Source of the DNA: Atherinomorus stipes
Taxonomy: Eukaryota; Chordata; Actinopteri; Atheriniformes; Atherinidae
NCBI GenBank assembly: GCA_023101725.1
Contig: JALJCO010013699.1
Coordinates: 1-64,000, forward strand
DNA: 64,000 nucleotides
Reading direction: 5' to 3'
Each line of letters opens with the position of its first letter. Position 1 is the first letter of the stretch. Shown here in pieces: positions 45,838-57,000 of this stretch. Under the pieces are notes generated by a model, which was given only the letters and a program-made list of their open reading frames with translations, made no database searches and had not been told where the DNA came from. Made by a program: the position numbers and the translations under genes.

Positions 45838-46797
45838 TACAGTCTTTCTAAAATTATTCATATCCTCCTATTGAAGAAAAGGCTAAATTCACAATAGTAA
45901 TTCAAATAACGAAAGAAGCTAATAATGAAAATTTACAAAATTCTAATTTAGTGAAATAAAATGTTTCTTTTGAATTGTGGTTGAAAGTAGGGCTGGGCGA
46001 TATGGACCAAAAGTCATATCTCGATATATTTATGCTGATTATCGATATACGATATATATCCCAATATTTTTATTGCAAAGTGAGAGCAAATATTTTGTTA
46101 CATTCAGAGCCAAATATGACATTACAAGTAGTTTAATTTAAACCGACTGGATGAAATAATGCTCAGCTGTTCAAAAAATGATAAAATGTAAACAGAAATA
46201 CTGTATAATACTGTATATAATGATACTCACAGATGCAAGTAAGGAACATTACACAGAATTAAATGTAACAAACCCTAGTAAGGTTAGCTTTTATATACAA
46301 AGACAAAACAAACACACATTGAACTCCATATCTCGATATGGGCTATATGTTCCAATTTCATATCCCATTTAAAAATATATCGATATATTTTCATATCGAT
46401 ATATCGCCCAGCCCTAGTTGAAAGTAATAATAGTAATAATAAAAACAAACAAATAAAACTGTCCCAGATACATCAGAGCACCTTTCCAATGAACAGTGGC
46501 CCAAAATACCTATCAACAGGTGTAGAAGTCTGATTGGTTGTTACAGAAAACACATGATTGCAGTGATTGCCTCAAAGTGTTGATCAACAAAGTTTTAGTT
46601 TAGAAGTCCCATTGTGCTTGTTTTCTTGTTTTCTTTTTTCTTTTTTTTATATTTCTTTTGAATCACAATTCAGAATCAGTGTAATGATTTTCATAGAACT
46701 TTTATTGATTTTTACTTTTGTCAATTTCAACTTATTTGGTAGCTGATTTTTTTTCATCTTTAACTGGAAGGTATGAATAATTTTTAGGACCACTGTA
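45838..46797. mobile_element. Tc1/mariner-type MITE, copy 2, middle layer of the nest
   Basis: Ends TACAGTCTTTCTAAAATTAT and its inverted partner AATAATTTTTAGGACCACTGTA (last bases CACTGTA at 46797), flanked by TA. Without the inner insertion it is about 523 bp and collinear with 11965-12478. Non-coding. Confidence 0.75.
45988..46416. mobile_element. hAT-like MITE, innermost layer with perfect target duplication
   Basis: Ends TAGGGCTGGGCGATAT and ATATCGCCCAGCCCTA are exact inverted copies. The 8-bp duplication GTTGAAAG is perfect (45980-45987 and 46417-46424). Length is 429 bp; rich in ATCGATAT words. It is the youngest-looking element of the nest. Confidence 0.85.
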
Positions 46798-47139
46798 TGT
46801 CTTATATAAGGGAAAAGTTTGTTTTTTAGCTTGAAAATGCGTGTAGAAAAGTGGATTTTACACCAGCTTCATCACATTGCAGGTGCTAGGTTTGATTATT
46901 TGCTGGTAAAGCTCGGGTGCTGGTCTGTTTTGTAATTGGTATACTTTCAGCTGCAGTTTTCTTGGATTTATAACATTTACCTGAATTACCTATTATTTTA
47001 TGGTGCTTTTATGCATTGCCAGTAAGTAAAAGTTAACTGGTGCTCTAAAAACTATGTTCTATAGCCTTTTTATAATATCAACTAATGGAAACAGATTTTT
47101 TGTAACCAGAAACATCTATGGTTTATAGATAAAACCTGT
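46798..47139. other. Gene-free stretch between repeats
   Basis: AT-rich intronic DNA, nothing recognised. Confidence 0.5.
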
Positions 47140-47147
47140 GCTGCTCT

Positions 47148-47544
47148 TAGGGATGTAACGATTACGATGAAATGGTTAATTGTGATAAAATTCCCAACGA
47201 TTAGTAGTACAGTTTCAAATTTTAGTTATCGTTAAAACCGCGGCTGATTACTGCACTTTGAAAAACTCACTATGATGCTACTTATTGCCAGGAAAAGCAT
47301 CAACAGTCCCAGTTTGCTTTACTTAATCTATGAAAACATAGTGGAAAGCAACAAAGTCACCCACATGGACAGTGCTGTGGAGATTTTCCCCTTTTAAAAA
47401 GAACCAAGTAGACGTCTAGAAGCATTTTGGATATATTTAAAGATGCAGGTGGGGTATTTTAATAATACCGTGATAATAATGATAACCACGATAATTTTGG
47501 TCACAATAACCGTGATATGAAAACTTCATATCGTTACATCCCTA
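47148..47544. mobile_element. hAT-like MITE with perfect 8-bp duplication
   Basis: Ends TAGGGATGTAACGAT and ATCGTTACATCCCTA are exact inverted copies. GCTGCTCT is duplicated on both sides (47140-47147 and 47545-47552). Length 397 bp, no coding capacity. Confidence 0.85.
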
Positions 47545-47552
47545 GCTGCTCT

Positions 47553-48132
47553 GTAACTACAGTCCTAAAGTTTCAGTTTTACAAAGGCCATCTTTGTCAG
47601 TTTTGTCGTTGCTGTAAGTGTGCTGCAGCTTTGATTGTCACACCATGGCAACTGCCAGGTTCATTATCCTGAGACGGCATTAAAGGACAGACTCGGTTTC
47701 AGACCAAGTTAAGAGGCACACTTTATCTTTCTAAAGAACCAGCTGCAGAAAGGCTTTCTTGTTTGTTTCAAAAGCACCTCAGTTTAAGTCTCGGAAGACA
47801 AGCCACCCAGTTAACTTTTTATAAGCCAGTCCAGACCCCAAAAGCAGTTGGTTTTTGCGACAGCTCAGGAACAAAATATCTGATTTCAGGCAGTTTTATT
47901 TTCCTTTTCATGGAGGATTACTCAAAGTGACAATGTCATTGTCATATTTGCGAAAGGGCTTTCAGCTGTAAGTGATTCAGGTTGTTGTGGCTGAAGCTGA
48001 AAAATGTTGTCACACTGCCAAGGTCTTCATGGGTGTTTCTGCTTCTATCTTACCTTCTGATAGGACCATGAGAAGAAATCGGGTTGCTGATGTTGCCCCA
48101 TTATCCAAGAAAGGGCAAACTGTTAATAAATA
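47553..48132. other. Gene-free stretch between repeats
   Basis: Intronic DNA without recognised features. Confidence 0.5.
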
Positions 48133-49243
48133 TACATTTGAGTGAAAAAGTGTTTGGCCCCTTCCTGATTTCTTTTTTTTTTTTCTGCATGTTTGTCACA
48201 CTTGTATATTTCAGATCATCAAACAAATTTAAATATTAGACAGAGTTAACACAAGTAAACACAAAATGCAGTTTTGAAATTAAAATTTTTACTAGTTCCA
48301 AACCTTCATGGCCCTGTGTGAAAAAGTGATTAAGGTGATTAAGGTCAGTGTTCATGACTCCACCATAAGAAAGAGACTGGGCAAAAATGGCCTGCATGGC
48401 AGAGTTCCAAAACCACTGCTGAACAAAAAGAACATAAAGGCTCGTCTCAGTTTTGTCAGAAAGCATCTTGATGATCCCCAAGACTTTGGGGAAAATACTC
48501 TGAGGACTGACGAGACAAAAGTTGAACTTTCTGGAAGGTGTAGGTCCCATTACATCTGGCGTAAGAGTAACACGGCATTTCAGAAAAGGAACATCATACC
48601 AACAGTAAAATATGGTGGTGATAGTGTGATGGTCTGGGGCTGTTTTGCTGCTTCAGGACCTGGAAGACTTGCTGTGGTAACCATGAACCATGAATTCTGC
48701 TGTCTACCAAAAAATCCTGAAGGAGAATGTCCGGCCATCTGTTCCTGACCTCAAGCTGAAGCGCATTTGGGTTCTGCAGCAGGACAATGATCCAGAACCT
48801 GAATGGCTTAAGAAAAACAAAATGAAGACTTTGGAGTGGCCTAGTCAAAGTCCCGACCTGAATCCCATTGCGATGCTGTGGCATGACCTTAAAAAGGCGG
48901 TTCATGCTGGAAAACCCTCCAATGTGGCTGAATTACAACAATTCTGCAAAGATGAGTGGGCCAAAATTCCTCCACAGCGCTGTAGAAGACTCACTGCCAG
49001 TTATCGCAAACGCTTGATTGCAGTTGTTGCAGCTAAGGGTGGCCCAACCAGTTATTAGGTTTACCCCTTTAAAATGACAATATTCATTTAAAAGCTGCAT
49101 TTGTGTTTACTTCTGTTATCTTTGTCCAATATATAAATTTGTTTGGTCTGAATCATATAAGTGTGACAAACATGCAAAAAAAAAAAAAGAAGAAAGAAAG
49201 AAGGAAATCAGGAAGGGGGCAAATACTTCTTCACACAACTGTA
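48133..49243 (+). mobile_element. Tc1-like DNA transposon, internally deleted
   Basis: Long inverted ends of about 100 bp (left 48133 onwards with ttggccccttcctgatttct and gcatgtttgtcacactt; right end at 49243 with gaaatcaggaagggggcaaa) are flanked by TA (48133-48134 and 49242-49243). The element is about 1.1 kb and contains a broken transposase gene (48308-49058). Confidence 0.85.
48308..49058 (+). pseudogene. Tc1-like transposase, frameshifted and catalytically broken
   Basis: The product would be the DDE transposase that moves Tc1 elements at TA sites. Visible parts are the second half of the helix-turn-helix DNA-binding region (VSVHDSTIRKRLGKNGLHG), the first catalytic region (RTDETKVELSG), the GGDSVMVWGCFAASGPGRL block, the second catalytic region (QQDND) and the third (SQSPDLNPIAMLW), then the natural C-terminus AAKGGPTSY-stop. 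Defects: the first helix-turn-helix is absent, a frameshift lies near 48690, a few codons are lost after QQDND, and alanine replaces the expected third acidic residue of the triad (usual PIEMLW). It cannot be active. Confidence 0.85.
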
Positions 49244-50543
49244 AATGTGCCACAAAGATAAGGGGCGTAGACCTTCTCCCATTCATTCAAGTGGAGGTTT
49301 ACCATATAGCATAAAAAAATAAAATATGTCTAAGCTATTTTCTTCATAAGCACAATTACTGCCATAAGCATACAGGTTTTGCCTGCAGTGATCTTGACAA
49401 GGTTTGCTTTGTTGTCTTGACAGATCTGTTCAGGCTTTGCTATGGTTCGAGATAAATAAAAAGCCTAGAGGCACCTTAATATATGGCTTTTTTCCCCTTT
49501 TCAAAATGGATAGCATCTGGGGGGCAAGGAAGACAGTATGCTGATGGAGCAGATACACGCAGGAACATGCTGAATGCTTTCCATGCTGATGATCAGGATC
49601 AGAGAGTGATGATTAGCCGCTGATGGACCCAAAGTGCATTTTGACTCATTGCAGAAAAAACTGCAAAGTAGGAAGATTGTGTTGTGCAGAGGCAGTTGGA
49701 AAATATCAGATAATGTACCGTGATGGCTGAGAGACCATGCTCCATGGCTGTCATTTAAGGAAGGCACAAAAAGCTGCGGCACCGCGCTTACCGTGGCTGA
49801 ATGCAGACTTATTGAAATTTGAAATTGCTTGAAGCCAAGGTAAACCATTCAGCTTGTATGTTTTTTGTCCAATCCAAAACTCTAAATAATCGGTCCAGTT
49901 ACGTAAAGCTGACAAACACTTGAAGCAGAGAATTGAAGGACTTTTATTTGTGAATATAAAATCTAGTGTTGTGGAATATCTCAGGGCACACACACACAAA
50001 CACTTGATGAATACAACTGAGTCTTCAAGGTTGCTGTGGAGGACGGGCAGTAGTGAAGGGGAGGGGAGGGTGGTGCTTTTGCGCAGGTTTCCTTTTCCTC
50101 ACTTGGACTTTTTATTTTTTCTTTTAGGTCTGCTTTAGTGTAAGGCTGAAGGTGAATGGCATTCTTAATGGTAACCGTAGCGATTGATGGCCACGGCTGC
50201 TTCATCCTTCCATGCACTCTACAAAGACCTCACCCCCTGGAGTCCCGTGAGGGGAAAAGATTTTTTTTTTTTTTTATTGCACCTGGGAGATGTGTTAAAG
50301 CCCCAATGAACTTTGACCTTGGGCTTGGTTTCCGTAGCAGCATTGGACGTGAACAATTGTCAGGGGCAGCCGTCCTGAAACTCTCATAAAATCTTGAATG
50401 TATTGGATTGAAAGGGCTCATGTTTGTGGGGTCTTGTAAAATCTGGAGGCGCATTCCCTGATGTGTCCGGTAAATTAGTGGGAACGCTACAGCTTCGTTC
50501 TGATCAGTGGGATTTGCAGCAATGGCAAATTTACGCACCTACG
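49244..50543. other. Intronic stretch
   Basis: No gene. A short CA tract lies at about 49987-49999 and a T16 run near 50262. Overlapping short open frames are without domains. Confidence 0.45.
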
Positions 50544-50700
50544 TTTCATTAGAGCCCTGTCATTAAGCCTTTCTTTTATTAGGCCTTCTATCAATAAGAC
50601 CCCATCTTTCATTAGCAGAACATTTCCAAGGCTTGCTTTCATTAGCACAAGGCTGTAAATGCTATATGTGATTTCATTAGCGGCCCAACTTTAATGAGGA
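50544..50700. promoter_or_regulatory. Cluster of repeated TTTCATTAG / ATTA motifs
   Basis: The exact 9-mer TTTCATTAG occurs at 50544, 50607, 50637 and 50672. Related GTCATTAAG (50559), TTTATTAGG (50575), CAATAAGAC (about 50592) and an inverted TTAATGAG (50691) lie between. The ATTA core is the binding word of many homeodomain factors. It is either a decayed short tandem repeat or a homotypic enhancer cluster. Confidence 0.4.
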
Positions 50701-53621
50701 ATCCCCCAGCATGTTTACATTGCTCTGATCCCCCATGATCGCCTCTCAGGATAATGGGGCTTGGCTGTTTGTTGGGAGGAAGGTTGGAGATTGCCCCCCT
50801 CCTTCTCAAAGATTGGATCATGCACTTATTAAAGTCGATGATTCTTTTTTTTTCTGAAAAGTGAAGAGCAAGATCAAACATTTCTGTAATCAAGGTCCTG
50901 CTTAAGTGTACAAGCCAAGGCATAACGATGCAGCGCGTTAGGGAAGATTTAATGACTAGACGTGTACCAACCTTACCACTCATGACAGCACATCCTGAGC
51001 CTGCACCTACATGTCCGCGCTTTTTTCGTCATTTTCTCCAAAGCCTGAAAAGCAAAACCCGTCTGAAAATGATTGAATATCGAGCCGACAGGTTAAGATG
51101 GAGACACGTCCCTTAAATCTGTGGTTTTTCATGTATTTGTACAGCTGTCACATCGATGAACGCTTCATGATCTCTGTAAATATATTTCTTGGAACTTGGG
51201 TGGTTTTTCAAGTAATGAATCATTAGAAAATGACAAAAGCTTTAGATAATTTATAGAAGAGTGTTTACATTGAAAATAGCAAAGGATAAAGTTTCTTTTT
51301 TTCGAAAAAAAAAAATGCTGAGATCATGTTCAGGTTCACACTAATTTGTCCCATTTTCTTGCACTCCTTTTAAGCTTTAGGCGAAATTCCAGCCCCGTAT
51401 TTTAGCATGACTGTGTCCCGTGGGAACATTATTCCAGTGGCTGGCTTGCAGTGTGGGGCTTTTCTCCTTTTTTTGGGGGGGGGGGGGGGGGTTCTGTCTC
51501 CTTAATTTACTACTGATTTTGCAAAAGTGCAACTTGACTGGAAGGCCAGTCTCATGTTAATGCCCTAATGTTCAGTGACATTGCTTAGAGCTCATACCAT
51601 GTGTCATTATTTGCCCTTCAACCCCTTTGTACAACCTGGAATGTACTGTGTTTCTTGCAGAATTGATTAATTTGGCAGTCAACAGGGGGAAAATGGATTG
51701 AGCAAAGAAAGACGTTATTATCTTTTGTGCAGCCATTTTTCAGTAATAACTTGGGGGAGGGGGGCAATTCATTGACTTTCTTTTACAATTTCCAATTGGC
51801 TGATCATTGTCTATAATGATGTTACAGGCATATTTACAGTATGTTTGGGATAATTTCTTAATTCTTATGTTTGATTTTGGTCATTTTGACTCAGTCTTTT
51901 ATATCTGGATTAGATTTGTTGCATTTCTTGGGGGACATTTAACTTGCAGGAATACTAGAAACTGGCTAAGTCATTTTAAAATCAAATTGACAGCGTATTT
52001 GCAGTATATGTAATAGACCAGTTCGGACTTTGCATGTCTGCTGCTAAGCAAAAATCACCCTTCCAACATCATTACTCTTTGTGATACCCATAAAACTGTT
52101 AGTAGAGGTGTCGCTGCTATTTTGAGAAATTTTCCAACATCTGAAAACAACAACAGTGTTCATAAACAAAAAGATAAAAGAACCAATTGTCTCGTCTTAA
52201 CGAGACAGAAATAGGAAGAAAAAAAAAACTCTTCATTTGTTTAATTAAATTTACAACATTCATGGTGATCTCAGTCTGTCCTTACCGGCTTCTTTAGCTT
52301 CAATGAAAGCGTCAGACGCAGAAAAAGCTCCTTTCATCGTGCCTCTATGGCTGCACATGTGCGTGCATGCAGCACTCGGCTGCACTTGCGCAGCCAGAAA
52401 AGCAGAAAAATATCAGCATCCCAGACGTCTTATCATGGGGAACTAATTCAATATCCCTTTGCCTGTTTTAAATGTCATTCTCTGAGCTCATCTAGAGTGA
52501 CATGTTATTCATGGTGGAAATAAAGGAGCTTTATTGGGCTCGGAACACAGTGACACAGAGGGGGGTGGGGGGGGTGGGATGGGGTGGGGGGGTCTCCTCT
52601 GCCTGCTGCTCTTGATGTTTGCCGGAAATCTAAAGGTCCCCAGAAGGAGTGAGCAAAGTTTGGATTTGCAAAGGTCTCCCAATGCCAACGAGAGCCGCTG
52701 ATAAAAAAGAGAGCGCCTCGTTCTCTGGCTGAGAACGGCACAAATTGTTCGCATACGTTTCCACTTGGGCTTAAAAGCTACAGTGTCGGCCATGAAGTAA
52801 AATGCCACTCATGTGCCACTTGAAGTTTGTTTAAGGATCCATCAAGAAATGAAAAATGTCTTCTCTGTTGGGGTTAATGCCACTCAGCTTGACATATTTT
52901 CACTCATTGGTTCGTTTCTGGCTCTTTTGGCTCAAACTTGCTGTTGCGTTCAGCTGTTTTGTACATTCTCCATCAGTTAAGATACAAGGATGATGTTATG
53001 GCACTGTTAAAAAAAAAAACAAAAAAAACTCTATGCTCATCAGGGTTTGTTTGTTTCTCTTTGCATTTGCTGGATGATGTCAGTGACTGGTGAGTGCTTG
53101 GCTGGAGGGGGTATAGCCTCCACAGTCGCCTTATTGTGTCAAATAATGACTTCCCTATTGAAAATGACCCCTGTGACCCCAGAGACAGACAGTAAGACGG
53201 CCTCATCCAGCCCCTGGAGGCACCCCGGTCTGCTCTGGCATTTTGCCCACTCACCGCTGCTAACCTCATCCTGGTGCCCAGCTGGCTTTTGCACTCAGCG
53301 TGCAGGTTCTGTGTCCTGTCTGCAGGCTTCGACCTGGATACTGATGCACAGCTGACCTGAGCCATGAGGAGGTTAGATTGAGGTTTGCTGGCTGGAGAGC
53401 TGTAAATGTGAAAGGCTGGCTTTGTCTTATGGTGGCGCAGCAGCTCGTGGGAATTTCTTTAACCCGTTTCTTCTCCGCCCTGTGAGCTCCAGAGGGGTGG
53501 AGATGGCATCCTGTTCATCATCCACCACCCTCCCAAAAAAAGCATTATTTATTTCTCTGTTATTCATTCACCAAGTTCTTCCTCTTCTGTCTTTAATTTG
53601 CCTCCGTCTCTCTCATTACAG
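50701..53621. other. Intronic stretch before the candidate exon
   Basis: No gene or named repeat. It includes a G17 run (51475-51491), poly-A tracts near 53010-53030, and a G-rich segment (52560-52590). The last 45 bases before 53622 form a pyrimidine-rich tract. Confidence 0.45.
51475..51491. repeat. G17 homopolymer
   Basis: Seventeen G in a row after a T-rich run. Confidence 0.85.
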
Positions 53622-53735
53622 GGTTTTTGAAGCCCCAGTGCTCTTTGGCTCCTCCCATGCAGCGAGGCCGCTCAGCTGAGGCATGTTCGTGTTTCAGTGG
53701 CATGTGTCCTCTCCATCAGCGTCGCCTATCCTCAG
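53622..53735 (+). CDS. rxra: Candidate in-phase cassette exon of rxra
   Basis: A pyrimidine-rich run ending CTCTCTCATTACAG precedes it and CAG|GTAACT follows. The 114 nt are stop-free in the frame set by exon 1 (phase 1 in, phase 1 out). The first codon is completed as GGG, giving GFLKPQCSLAPPM, then QRGRSAEACSC, then FSGMCPLHQRRLSS, 38 residues in all, rich in Cys, Ser and Arg, with no known domain. The final G would join the usual ATTTC start of the next RXRA exon to give Asp. It would enlarge the N-terminal A/B region, where activation function 1 lies. I recall extra residues at this point in zebrafish Rxra. A 38-codon open frame is not rare by chance (about 0.16), so the splice sites and phase carry the argument. 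Confidence 0.4.
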
Positions 53736-56700
53736 GTAACTATGGGAACAAATTTGTCGCTTCTGATAGTTAGTATTCTTTTTTCCCTCCTCTGAAAAGT
53801 ATGCACTCATAAGTAGCCCAGCTGCAAGTTAGCAACAGGATGTTTGTTTTGTTTTTAAGATGATGTAGTCATGAGGAGCTTGTTATTTTCACCTCATGAC
53901 CTGATGTTCCTAATGAGATTGTCTAATCATCAAAAATGACATTGCCTCTTATTTAATTTAATCCATTTTCATGACATGAAAGACTGATCAAAATGATGCT
54001 CTCCAGAGGCTAGAGTTGAGAAAAATCTAGATGTCTTCTTGGTTTGGTTTTAACAAATAAAACCCCATCAATTTCAAAGGAAAACCAGTTTATAACTGCT
54101 GATGTTTCAGCGCTGTTTTCTAACCGGTCTTTTTATGTGTGGTGGAAACACTCGTGCACACATCAGCGCCTCCGGTCAGAGGTGTGTCTGTGAGGCCTTC
54201 TTTTTCGGAGTCTGGGGTTTTTTTTATGATTAATGGTGTCTTTGCATGTGGAGCCCCATTGATGGACAAGTTAACGGAGGTGTTTTGAGATTGGCCCCTT
54301 CCTCCCAGCACCTTCCGCCCGCCCTCACAGGCAAGCAGAGCCTTACATCAGTGGGTATTCTGAGCTGAACTGTCTGGCGTGAGGCTAATGAATAGGGGTC
54401 CAAGCTGTGCAGAACATGTGGTTAATGGCGATGCATTTATCATCCCATCCCCGGGGCTCGCTGCTTCTGCAGCGTCACCGCTGAAACCAGCTGCACTGCC
54501 CCTGTCATGTGAGGAGAGCATGACTTGTATGATGGAATGAAGTTACTTAAACATATATAATAAAAAAAAATCTCCATGAGAGCATCTAATTGATTTCATC
54601 AATTGAAACCAGTCTGCATATGGAAGAGTAAAAACATCAAAAATGAGTCTTCTCACATTTATTTATTTATTTATTTATTTATTTTAAGCCATTTGTTGTT
54701 GGGGAATGCAGGCATTCCCTAATAGAAACCATATGCTTATGCTTTCCATCTTCCATTTGGTTCTGAATTAGCTCAGTTAAATTTTGTTCCATTTTGCAAT
54801 TTACTACAAGATCGCCTCTTTGTTTGCTCAATATTATTCACATCTACTCAACTTTAAGTGCTCTGACTGACATTGGGGAATTCTTTGTTGAAGTAGGTCA
54901 TTTGGATCAGTTATAATTTGCTCAATGTGCTCTTGAAGTTATTATTCTCTGTTTTTTCAAGATGAATTAGGGAAATGCTTCAAATTTAAAGCTCAAATAC
55001 TTTGAATTTCTTTTAGCAAAGATGCATTGTTCATTTTTAAAGCATCATTTATGCTCCTCTTAGATACGCAAACATGTACGGCTTGCTAAACATTTTTAAA
55101 CATCACTGCCATACACTCCCACGTGTCCTGTAAGTTGACATGGTTGTTAGGCATACTAGAGTAGTATTCCCTGGTCCTTGAGGCCCACCATGCTGCAGGT
55201 ATGAGATGTTTCTCTGATGTAAGATAAAATGGATCTCTGGCTCATCTGCATGAGTCTGCCATTAACTCATTAATTTGAGTCAGGTGTGTTGCAGCAGGGA
55301 AACATCAAAAGTCTGCAGGACAGTGGGCCTTGCGGATCAGAGTATGGGATCCATAGAGGACAGAGTTTATGTCTGAGTTTCAAGTTGGTTTTAAACAATA
55401 GCAAACATGGTGGCAGTGGAGATAATAATAAGGTACATTATCAGAAAAAGACGCAAGGCAACACAGAAGACAGTGGTGGATGAGCAACCATTAAGTACAT
55501 TGCAATTTCTCTTCTTTGTTTTTTTCACTTGTTGCAAGTACGTTGTACTGCACCACATGGTTTCTTCCTGTGGTACTGCTCTCTTTGCTCTGTCTAGGTA
55601 TCCATGAAAATGGGTAACAATAAGCTTGCAAGCAGTACAGAAGATGGACAGAAGAATCTGTTAATATATAATCTATTGTAGAGCATTAGCTTAACTCTTT
55701 GAGGCCTGTACCTATTTTAAATTGTATTCCCATACAATATACAAGGTCTGTTTGAACACTTTTGGAGTTATACTATAGAGAATAATGGAAAAAGTAATAA
55801 AGATGGCACAAAGCAGAAATGAGAACAAACTTCTAGGATAAATGTGAATATTCTCTTGGAATGATGCAGCTGTAGCTCTAAACCTCCATCAAATCACAGT
55901 GAAATATGTGAACATTACTTCTGTAAAGGCTACCTCTGATAAAGTGAAGCAGAACTAAATTAGAAAGGCTTTAGTACAGACAGTTCAGCTGAGGTCTCCA
56001 AAATGGCCATTTCAGTACAGTTTTCCATCTGTTCTCAATGTCCACCAAGTTAAGGAATGCTCACAGAACCTGAATCAAGGCTTTGCTCATATCAGAAGAC
56101 CTAAAAAACAACATGACGTGATCTATTAGTTTTCAACATGCCGATAATTGAGTCTGTTTCAAAACCACTTTCAGGATCCTCTTGAATGAAAATCATTTGG
56201 TTGCATCTGATAGCTGGAGAAGAAACCATTTAATTTACTGTACTTACATAATTGCATTGATTGAATTCAGCACGCACGGGTTCAGTTTTAGTTTTTATTT
56301 TTGCAAACATTTTTGCACTTCAGAGTTGAAGGATCAGTCATGCCTTAAGTCTTTGACAAAGATCATTCTTTGAATGATAAATGGATTTTTGAATGGATCT
56401 TTTAAAGCTCTTTGAAAGACAGTTGTGTTTTGGATCCCTTCAGCGTGGGACACTGAACTTGCAGCTGGAACATAATTCCCATCAGCTTCTGAAATCTCTT
56501 GAGGCAAATTCATTTTTCCCCAACGTTTAAGAAAAAGAAAATCATGATGTCATCTTAAAAGAAGAAGAAGAGGTTTTTTATGACTCTGAGAAGGCAAAAT
56601 GAAACCCCTTTCCTTCTCAAAGACTTTTTCATGGACAAGTCTCAGCATGAAGAGGCGCACAGTTATTCCACCAACCTCGCCCCCAACTTTGTGTATTTTA

Positions 56701-57000
56701 CAAGTTATCTTGATTGATTGCAACATATTTTACTGTCACAGCTTGTGGTGAGGGTGGATGTGTTTCTAGAACAATTTGGACCATCTGGATGTGAAGTGTA
56801 GTCTTGCCTGAAGTGTGTAAAAGGTTTTCCTTCTTTGTGTTGTGGCTATTTTAAGAGCTGTAGTACTTGAGGTTCCAGGTCGCTTTAGATTATTTTGTCT
56901 TTCTTAACGGGGGGGGGGGCATGTTGAGGAAAGAAGCAGTGAGTGTTGACCAAGTTCATCGCTACACCCCTTGCTTAACGCTTTTTTACTACAAAAGATG
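53736..57000. other. Intronic stretch
   Basis: No gene or named repeat. Contains an ATTT tetranucleotide run at 54657-54685. Open frames are short and without domains. Confidence 0.45.
54657..54685. repeat. (ATTT)n microsatellite
   Basis: About seven ATTT units in a row. Confidence 0.9.

Larger units (their letters stand above)
16860..53621 (+). other. rxra: rxra intron 1 (to the candidate cassette exon)
   Basis: Starts with GTAAGT at 16860. No RXR coding exon is found up to 53621, where a strong acceptor occurs. If the candidate exon is not used, the intron runs through the end of the window. A very long first intron is known for vertebrate RXRA. The intron holds most of the repeats listed below and several motif clusters of possible regulatory meaning. 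Confidence 0.5.
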
